Positions 44,601-55,400 of a DNA stretch of 64,000 nucleotides are shown here, in pieces; the first letter of the stretch is position 1, and each line of letters opens with the position of its first letter. Location: the NCBI GenBank assembly GCA_016490735.1, contig JAEMWC010000152.1, positions 407,501 to 471,500 on the forward strand, given 5' to 3'. A model generated the notes under the pieces. That model had not been told where the DNA came from and did not search any database. It worked only from the letters and a program-made list of their open reading frames with translations. The position numbers and the translations under genes were made by a program. This stretch comes from Pachyseris speciosa (Eukaryota > Cnidaria > Anthozoa > Scleractinia > Pachyseridae).

Positions 44601-47600
44601 TGGATCTTAGGTTCGCAAGACTATGACAAAGTTCTGTGACCCACAACAGTTTCTCTAAATGGGTGTGCATTATGCTTTATGTTGGTAGTAAATAAATAAT
44701 AATAACCTTTTATTAGGAAACTTCCTTCACATGACGTGGTTTTCAGATAAATTAGATATACAAAAGGTTAAAAAGTACTATAATTATATAAGACAAACTT
44801 ACAAATTGATAAAAACTGCAATTAACTAAAACTACAAAGATATTACCAATGGTATTAAAAACTTTAACCCTTTGACTCCTACAATGTACACCAGCCAAAA
44901 CCGGCCATGCAGAGCCATGTCCCTTGTACCACTTGTGACGTCATCAGTTTTAATGCTCGCAGACAACTTTACCATGTAACATGTGTAGGGAGAAGAGATC
45001 TTTCAAACCATACCCAAATGACCATGAGAAAACACACAAAAACCAAGTGACGTTGACCCAAAAATTTGGGTGAAAATCTTGTTCCACTACCCACCTACAC
45101 TTCCTTCCATCTAATCCTACGATCTTAAAAGTTTTCCCCAAATCTTTTCCCCCCGAAAGGAAGCCCAGTAAATGCCCAGCAAGAGAGAAAGAAAGTGAGG
45201 CAAGAAAGCAAAAGAAAAGGGGAGGAGAGGAAGCGAAAGGTAGAAGGTGAGGGGGCGGTGAAACTTTTTAACCCAAAAACTATCTGGAAATTTTGCTTTC
45301 CGGCCATGCCCAAACTTTGAAAGCTCAAATTAAGCATCAGGACACCAGGAGCTCTACAGGGAAACAGAGTTTTAGGCAGTTTTGGTTCTTTTAGGCTAGA
45401 TTCTGACCAGAAAAATAATGGCTAGACAAGCTTTAAAAGGTGTTTTTTGGCAAAATGTTCAGGAGCCAAAGGGTTAAATTGATAAAGACTGATTAAAACA
45501 AGAAGCTAAAACTACAAAAATATTACCGATAGGTTAATTAAAAAATCTGGCAAAAACGTTTCGCTTAATCTCCAACCACATCATATCTACACATGTAAAA
45601 CATAAGTTTTTTTTAATTAATCATGATGACACTCTTTCATATATAATTTTAGTACACAACTGAACAAGTTTCTAACCAGTATCAAATTACTCAAGTTTAC
45701 TCTTCAACAATAAAGTTGGATACATGACCTTGACTGCTTTATTCCACACTATAAAATGTAGATAGTAATCTCTTCTGAAATCTAGAATTCTATACCATTC
45801 AAGACAAAATTCCTCAGAATCTATATCCTCTCCAGTGAAATGTACATGAATAATATGTACAATCAGCACTAAGCATGTATGCAGTGGGACACACCACAAG
45901 GTGGGATGGCTAAAAATAATCTCAAAAAAGCTTCTCTCACCAGGATATACTTTGTATATCAAATGACCTGCCCCCACCCTCCAGTGAATTAATAAGCCAA
46001 TAGTCCATTTAAGGTTGGTGGTGACCCTGTTTTGATACAGACCTAACTGCTTTTCTCGTGTAAACCATGTTGTTCTTATGCTAACTGGTCCACACTTACA
46101 TGAGAAAGACAGCAGGGTCTGTATCAAAACAAGGTCACCTCCAGCCTTGCTTCTACTCAGAGGCCAAGTATACTGAACACACAGCTGTAAAACGGGCAAT
46201 TACCTCAACCAGGGTAATGTATGAGCCCCCTCTCTCAATATGCAGATGGGATCCAATTTGCACATTTGTAGCATGAAGCAAAGTGAAAGACGGAGGAATG
46301 GTCTCGCTGGAATTATGAAGGTCGCTACTGAGAATGTCACCAGGAGAATGCTATGAATGAAGATAAACAATTAAAATACCACACTGCATACAAATAAGGT
46401 TATATTTGGTGTATGAGTGGATTCTTGCTGAGGTGAATATTCACTGTATTTAAACACAGACTGAGGTTATTTGGGATGCTTACCAGTGCTCATTTGAGAC
46501 TCAGATCAAATCACAAGCCCACATTTTCAAACATACAGTATACAGTGTACAGTGTACAGTGTACAGTGTACAGTGTACAGTGTACAGTGTACAGTGTACA
46601 GTGTACAGTGTACAGTGTACAGTATACAGTGTAACAGGGCTGTCACTATTTTTTTAAGTAGGCCAGGTGGGGATTTGCAAAAACTAGCCAGAGAATCGAG
46701 CTATTGTGATGTGGTCATTACGCTCTTTTCCTATCATAGTATCTGGGGATTGAACTCAGAATTTCTGGGGAAAAATTCAACAACCCCACCCTGTTCAATC
46801 TCCCCCTCCTTGAAATCAAGAATGTTCTTTCTTCTCTTGACTAGACCAGATCAGACCAGAAATTAAGACCAATGATCTTAAAGTAGTTAAAACTTAAAAT
46901 CAAATTTCAGCACTAAGAGACTAAGAAAGAATACCACAGCTTTAGCTTCCATTAAAATTGTTACTAACATGACTTATTTCAAAAGAATTATGAAAGCTCT
47001 CGGTAAAACATATGACCTACCATCTTCCAGTGAAGAGTAAATGAAGTGTAGATATCTGTTGTGGTTTCCTAATACCAAAATAAACAAAACAAACATTAGA
47101 AAATACTGAAGAAAACAAAAGCAAATAAACAAGAAAAACAAACAAAGAAACAAAGATACAAAATGTACACTGTACATGTGCATGGTGTAACTTCCAACTT
47201 GAAAACATTTTACCTTTGAATGAGTAAAAAGCTCTCTCTGTAAATTTCTTATATTAAACAATATTGTTATATCCCTGCAAATAACAGAAAAACAAGAAAA
47301 TTACCATTGGACTCTTTTAACACGCATGTACTTGTATCTGCACAGCTAACATAATGTACATGTAAAATACATGAGTTCAAACTTTTCCTGCTAAGAATTT
47401 AATTCCCCTCCTTACCTAATTTTTTCAAAGTTCCATTCAATTTTCTTTAATCCCACTTCTCCAATAGTCTGTCAAAATAAAAATGATGCAAAGAAAGGAT
47501 TAACTATTACAAGTTCAGTGAAATTTCAAATGTGTGGTGAATATTTTGTGGTTTAATTTTTTTCTTGCCTTGAAATTTTTTCACACCAGTTTCTACTGAA

Positions 47601-50600
47601 TTTCCTCTGTTATAGCTTATGAAACAATGATTATAAGACAATGGAAAATAAAAATCATACTGGATTTCTAATTTCAAACTTAAATTTAAACCACAGCATC
47701 TAGGATGCGGGTCATAAGAACTTGGGACACTTGTCAAGCTTGAGCAAAAACTAGCAAACCAGACACTACATACTTCTATTCTTAATACAGTACCATGTTT
47801 TGTCCTTTCATTGGCTTCTTTAAGTCCCCCCAGGCAGTGTTGAAACATGAGGGGCCGTCCATGGACTAATCTTGCTTTCTGAGACCAGTAAAACTCAACA
47901 TGGTAAGGGAGAGATGTCCCAAGACTTATGACCCACATTGTAGTTTACAAAAAAGGTCTTGTTTCAACTTTAAGGTGGCTCTGAACCCAATGTATAATTT
48001 TTTTTTAAAACTTTGCATAAAGATAAATCTTGATATACTGATTGCATTTCAATAATAAAAAATAAAGTGGAGGGGTCGCCCAACTTGTTTTTGAGCTACA
48101 GGCACATACAGTACCGGCCGGAGGGATTGCAGCATGTCCACGCGTGTAAAATGCGTGTGTAATTTGAGTGGACACTGAGTGGGTATTGCGTGGGCACTGC
48201 GTGGACACTGCGTGTAATGTTCGTGTAAAAAATTGCGTGTAAAAATTGCTTTGCGTGTACTCATGGCATACGAACGATCTTTTGTTATTCATACATGCAA
48301 ATTTGCCAAAAAGTCTCAGATATAGCGTGCAACACTGCGAAATGGCTGTACATGTTATTCGACAGAGTTATAAACACGCAGCGATCGATGTGCTACGGAA
48401 CGTGAAATCAAAACAACTCGTAATAAAATAGCAAATTTCCATGTTACTTCTTAACACTCAATTATTTATAAACGAACCTTAAGGATTGAAAGAAAGCATC
48501 TTACTCTTGTCGAGGGATAACCTAAAATTCTGCGCTACTATTTCAGGAAAACTGCTGTGAGAGTCTGTTTCGGCACTCCGCAATGGTTTAAAAATTTTGC
48601 ACCCTTCCGCAACAGTTTGAGCGAAATTTCGAGCGAAAGTTCGAGCAAAAATTTTGCGGCACTCCACCAGGAGGGAGAGTTGAAAACACTGACCCCCGCT
48701 CCGTGGACTACCCACTGACCCCCACTCCGTGGACTACCCCACGGAGTACTCCACGGACTACCCTATGGACTACTTCGCAGACTACCCCTCTTATGGTAAA
48801 GCAAAAATTACTTTTAGGCTGTAAAAAAGATACAAAAGACGTACTTGCATCAGTCGCCATCTTGGTTACTTCCATTTTGCTTGACGCGTTTATCTAGAAG
48901 ACGTAATCTGGAATCCGGAATCCGGAATCCGGAATCGGGAATCGGAAATTGAGAATTGGGAATTGGGAATTGGGAATTGGGAATTGGGAATTGGGAATTG
49001 GGAATTGGGAATTGGGAATCCAGACTCAACTGGAAGGAACAAACCGAGTCCAGGCATGGCAGAGCCGGGTGGGGCTGGGGGGGCTTTAGGCCCCCCCCTC
49101 CTTAATTTCAAGCAAAAAATACATAAAATATCTCCAGTACCCCTACAAGTTAGAGCCTCTGGCGCTCCCTTCTCAGGCCCCCCCCCCCCAATTCAAAATA
49201 TGCTCCGCCGTCCTTGAAGTCCCAGACTAAGACTACACTCCTGTCATCTACCTCCTCTTGTAAGACATCTATCACATTCTTGACCTTCTTCGGTTCTTTT
49301 ATTCCTCTTATTAATTTCATGGATTATTTATTTTAGTGCCATTTCAAGTCTTTGTGCTCATGATGTTTTTAAAAACTTTTGTTTCCATGTCCTCGGTTAT
49401 CAAAATAACTGTTCATACTGAATACAGTGGCAAATGCTATTAAAATCATGCATTCTGGTGCACATTTTGTGTCGCTAAAAGTAGTTGGTTGAATAGTTGA
49501 CAACCTGTCATTCGCATATAAGCAGAAACGAATAAATTTACCTTAAAAAGCGAAACTAAGTATTCTTAATTGTTTTAATAACAAGCAACTTTTGAGAAAC
49601 CTTTTTCCAAAACGAGCAACATTTTGAAAACGACAAGCGTCGAGCAACTTTTAGCAAAATTTCGATCACCTTTTTGATCATTTACTGGCACTGAACTTGT
49701 GGACGACCCTTCCGGTGGTTGTCATCATCATCATCATCCCTTTATTTCAATAATTTAAAAATTACAGTTTAGAGAAATACACAAAGCGCATGTAGCAAAG
49801 CTAATCGAGGCAGGTTGTGTAACTTACGATCAAATTCGATCAAAATGTCACCACTCGTATACATCTCTCGCTCCTAGCTTGTTTGAAGTACAAGGATCCT
49901 TACTCACAAGGCAATCAACTTGCGAATGTTACAGAGAAAACGAAAAGTAAAAAGTATAAACATCTTACTTTTATTTACATTATTGTATAGCCAAACAACT
50001 TGCCTAGTAACTGAATTACGTGTTTCATACAAGATGGTGCTAGCCAAGTTACCCATGGTATATATAAAACAGGAGCATTTTGATGTCAACTTAGGATATA
50101 GGCGATACACAGTGACGGTAGCAGAGTTCGATCATTTGCAGAAACATTTGGTTTCAAATATTGTTCTCAATCTGAGCTCTTTCTTATTTTCTAGAGTCCA
50201 GAGTCCGGAGTCCTTGTTCGTTCTTTTAGGTAAACCCGTCGAGTGAAAATGGCGACTAACCCTGAAGTACGTCTGTTGTAATCTTATTTTCAGCCTAAAA
50301 GTGATTTTTGTTTTACCATAAGATGGGTAGTCCATGGAGTAGTCCATAGGGTAGTCCATGGAGTGGGGGTCAGTGGGCAGTCCACGGAGCAGGGGTCAGT
50401 GTTTTCAACTCTCCCCCACCAGGATTTTTAATAAACTTTAAAATAGCCGTCTGAGCTAACTAAAGTAGGCGGAAAACTGATAAAATTTTTTAAAAAGAGG
50501 TAAATTCTGACAAATTAGGCAGCCGTTTTCGCCGGTTGCCGGCTTCTCATGAAACCCCTGCTCCACTTTTGCTCGAGCGAAATTCTGCGGCATTCTGCAA

Positions 50601-52406
50601 TAGTGAGAGCGAAATTTTGCAACCCTCCGCAACAGTTCCGAGCGTAATTTCCTGCCACTCCGCGATAGTTCGAGCAAAAATTTTGCGGCACTCTGCTATA
50701 GTTCGAGTGAAATTCTTTTCGCTTGCTGTAAATGAAACATTTATCTTGTTTCGTTTTATCTCCCCCGCATCATAAACATCTCATTCTTCAACAATCAGCG
50801 TGTACTATTTTTGTCACCTGACGAGGGCAAATTTTTGTCACGTGCTAGGCAACGAATTCTATCAATGGATCGGATGTCATTTTATCTTTTAACAAGTAAA
50901 AGTTCTCGTATGTTTTGTTTTGCATTTTGTAATGATCTCCTTCACAATAATGGTGCTCTCGGTAACCGGGCTGGCTTGCCTGCTCATAATGAACACAACA
51001 GATGTTTTTTTTTACAAGAAAAATATAGGAACAGCCTGGGCAATCGAGCTCAGTTCGTTTCGAATGTCTAGACGATTGGGCGCCGCTTATGTCTCATCTG
51101 TGGCTTTTTTTTTTAATCCACGCTCTTATCCTTGTCACGTAACTCTGTAATAAAAATACCGAAGTTTGCGAATTAATCCCGTTTTCAATACCACAAATTG
51201 AGCGCAATACTTCAAGCTATCCTTCATGCCTTTTGTAAAACAGTGGGTTAGCTTTAAAAGTCCCATTTGAAGAACGACAATGACAAAACACCGGCAAGGC
51301 GGTCAGCAAATAATACGGTAGTGTTTTGTTCTTGTTACGAGCGGTGAGTGAGTTCCAGAGGGGAGACTGTGTGTTATTTTACACGCAGTCACTGAGTGTA
51401 AAATTACACGCATAAAATGTATTTGCTTGGACATTGCGTGGACACTGCGTGGGCAGTGCGTGTAAAGTGAGTGTAAGGTCCGTGTAAACTGCGTGTACTG
51501 CACGCACATTACACGCGTGTAATGCTGGAATCCCTCCGGCCGGTACTGTAAAGCCAAAATTAAGTGTGTTCCTAAGAGGCTGTACTGTTGCTATGGTAAA
51601 TGTATGTGTTAAAAAAATGATCACAACTTGTTAAAAAAAAATTGGGAATTTTCTGATACAAACAAAAAATTGTGGCAGTATCAATCCATCACAGGACTGG
51701 TGTTTAAAAATAATGAAACCATTTTGAGCCACCTTAAATATTATTGAATGATAACCATTGTCTCCTCTTTTACCACATAATGTGTTTCATCCAATGAGAC
51801 CCTGCAGGCATTAAGTGGTAGGACACAGACACCCACATCATGCTAAACAGTAAATTCCAATCCAAGGATCGATTTGTCAAGTTGTATTGATGTATTACAA
51901 AAGGGCGGTGTGAAATTCATTGACACTACATAGTAAAGTCATCCTACATGTAAGTCTAGGGCAAAATTGTTCATGAATTGCATAGTAAGTGATCCAAATC
52001 AGGTAACACCATAGACCTTATTCATATTCTCCGTAATGAGCTGGAACTAGCATGCACACGAGGCTTAAACAGGGGAATCTTTTCATCTGCAAATGCATTG
52101 CCCCTCAAGAGCCTGTAACACAAGATGGAAGGTCTCAAATTCTCGGCATGACAAGGTGCTCTTTGCATTCTCACTCAACCCATGGCTATACCTCCTTCCC
52201 ACTTACCCCAATGTTGAATTGACATCAGGTCTCAGCGGCAGATTCTTTTTCTACGTAACAGATATGAATTCAACATTGGGGGAAGGAAAATGGGGAAGGT
52301 GTTACAAGTTATTTGTCTTGAAGTGTCTTTAAGTGGTTTCTGTTACAACATGTATGAATGAACAGGAATTCTCCAGTGAGTGACATTGTATCACTTGCTT
52401 TTGTTT

Positions 52407-52437
<31 letters not shown>

Positions 52438-55400
52438 CATTCTCCAACACGGTAATAATCCTTTCTCATACAATCGGCTAACCCCAAGAGCACATGACAG
52501 TAACACAATACAACGACACTACAGTCCATTTGGGTAGCAAGTCGAAGACGATACCGGTAGTCAAAGAAACAAACGTTGGAACTTCAGCTACAGCAAGAAA
52601 CATTCCCAGAGTTTAAGACTGGTGTGATAAACACATTTTTCCACATACCAGTTGAAACTGTTATATAAAGACTTTCACAAGGTCTTTGCTTTAATGCATT
52701 AAAATGGTAGATGTATAATTGACAGTGAAGGAAGGAGCTTCAAATATTAAATCATGAATGATTAGTGTTGTATGAACATAGTACACAGCTGTGTAGCTAA
52801 GAAAGTTTCTTAATTCCCTTAATCGGTTCTGTCAATTGTTAGTGCTAGTGAATGACATGACGGAAGCGCGGCAAACGCGAATTAAACTATGAACTATTTG
52901 GTAAATCCTCAAAACCTTCACCTTCATAAAACACAACAATTCACCATTGTGCATCATTTCTAAATGAATTAGTTAGTCAATCATTTTCCAAACACACAAT
53001 TCACCATGGTGCATTACTTCAAACAGCCATACGTGTATACTGCTGTGCACTCACAAAAATTCACACTTGCATACTAGGTTCATAATATGAGCTCACTCTA
53101 CAAAGTCCACAGATGATGGTGGCTTCCTTCGGGAAGCACAAAACAAGGAAAAAAGACTCCAAACACCATGGTGTATCAAGACATGTGCAGTGTTGCATGT
53201 AAATAACATGTGTACACTAATTAAATTATTTGGGCTGAGGGAAAAAAGAGCACACTAAAACAAACTGACCGAAGACACTCACCGCCAAATTTATCTGTAA
53301 CACTAGATGAAAGGTTGCAAATTCTCAAGTCACATTACGACAAGGTGTTCCTTACATTCTCTCTCAACCCATGGCTATAACCCCCCCACCCCATCCCAAT
53401 GTTGAATTGAAATTGGGTATAAAATTCTTAGTGGCAGATTTTTTTTCTGCATGAGTGAAATGGGGAGGGTGTTACAAGTAATTTGTCTTGGAGTGCAGTT
53501 CAATACCGAGAAGAGGAATATGCTCTACAATATTGCCACAGTGCAGGAAACACAGCCCAAATGGTATCTTACACTGTACTTTTGAGAAGTACTGTACTAC
53601 AGCTGTATGATAGCTATCACAAATCAAGCACTAGATTGTAATACAGTGGAATTCCGATTTCTTGAACCTCAGGGGAAACAAAAATTGGTTCAAGATATCC
53701 AGAGTTAAAGAAATCGGGAATAAAATTACAGTATTTGAGTGAAGCAAATCCTGAAGGGAAATGACTTTTGGTTCAAGTTACCGGGAGGTGGGAGAAATCG
53801 AGGGTTCAAAAAATCAGGATTCCATTGTAATACAATAATTCATGTAAAAAGTACATACCAATCCCGTATCATTTGGATTCCAACGTATTTTAACACCTTT
53901 TATTGATAAAAATCCAAATTCTCCAATAGTGATAGTGATATCATGGAGTTCAAACCACCAGACAAGTATAACAGACAGAAGGCGATTTAAAAACCTACAG
54001 GAAAAGTACAGGATAAAAATAATGTATAATATAAATAACACTACAGTTCTAACTTTAATCAAAACTATAACAAAATTCTCGAACGCAATTGGTTATCAGC
54101 AGCCCAATTTGAGTACTAAATAGGACAGTGTACACGTCATGCTTGTAATTGGACAGTACACATCATGTTGCGCGTGCTGTTGTCGTGCATTTTGTTGAGT
54201 AAACTATTATGTTTTTCAGAATTCATAACTACGTGCAACCATTTAATGCTCAAGCCATGACTAGTTCCTTTCTCAAATTTGTCATAGTTTTGATTAATTG
54301 GTAACAGAACAGTGTCATCCAATTCTGTCTGTAATCATACTCATGATTAACAAATCACTCATACGATTACAGACCAAATTGGACTCCACTCTGTCCTATT
54401 ACATGTACCATTATTAATCTTATTGGGCCAAGTAAAGACTGAAAAGAAGGCTGAAAATTTTGTTGTGTTAATTAAATTCAATAAACCATTTTGCTAAGGA
54501 TCAGTTCCTGGTGAATTATGGGTAGATCCAGTCCTTTGTGGGGGCAAACGGTCAAAATTAAAATTTCAAATTACGTCCTAAAATGGCTGTTTGCCCCCAC
54601 AAAGGACTGGATCTACCCACAATTCACCAGGAATTGATCAGTAGCAAAATGGTGTATTCAGTTCAGCATGGCAAAATTTCAACATCTAACTTGGCTGATA
54701 CTGTAACCAGTAAGGAAAGTTGAATGCTGGTCACTTACATTACACAATTTCAAATTATGCCTAAAATGGCTGTTTGCCCCCACAAAGGACTGGATCTACC
54801 CACAATTCACCAGGAATTGATCAGTAGCAAAATGGTGTATTCAGTTCAGCATGGCAAAATTTCAACATCTAACTTGGCTGATACTGTAACCAGTAAGGAA
54901 AAGTTGAATGCTGGTCACTTAAGCCCCGTTCAAACGGTAATGATAGTTAATGATAGTCGATGATAGTTTTAACTCTCACGCGCATTTGAAGACAAACTAT
55001 CATGCACTATCATCGAATATCATGAACTACATGTATCATTTACTTTGAACCTGCTCAAAAATTTAATGATAGTCGATGGTACTTTTTGCCGTTTGACCGC
55101 ACACATGATAGTTGATGATAGTTATACATTACACAGCAACAAGTATAACAAAATTACAATATGAACAATTAGTATTAATTAATATCATTATTTTTGTGAT
55201 TTTTATTCTTATTTGTTATTATTTTCTTCCTTATCTACACATTTGGGCCAAGGTATCATTTTTGCATCTCCATGCAGTCAGCTAGTTTCATTTGGTCAAG
55301 TTTGCTTTCCCTCCCTCCCTCCCTTGCAGGGACGCAAATATCGTCATTGTTGTAATCAATAAACAGATTATTTGAGCCAAACATGTCTCCTGTTCATTTC

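Larger units (their letters stand above)
47970..51736. mobile_element. 3.8-kb TTAA-flanked element in intron 2
   Basis: Terminal TTTAAGGTGGCTC and GAGCCACCTTAAA; TTAA sits at both edges. Subterminal matches include ACAGTACCGGCCGGAGGGATT (48109-48129) and its complement (51530-51550), each followed by a run of GCGTGTAA/CACTGCGTG words. No transposase is recognisable. Open frames inside (for example 49920-50246) show no motif. Confidence 0.7.

Noticed and set aside
45687..46199. 170-codon minus-strand frame next to a real exon
   Set aside because: It covers a MITE copy and intron sequence; the real exon 46350-46204 ends just before it at a GTAATT donor.
49920..50246. 108-codon plus-strand frame in the 3.8-kb element
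   Set aside because: No transposase motif; it partly overlaps inverted repeat sequence.
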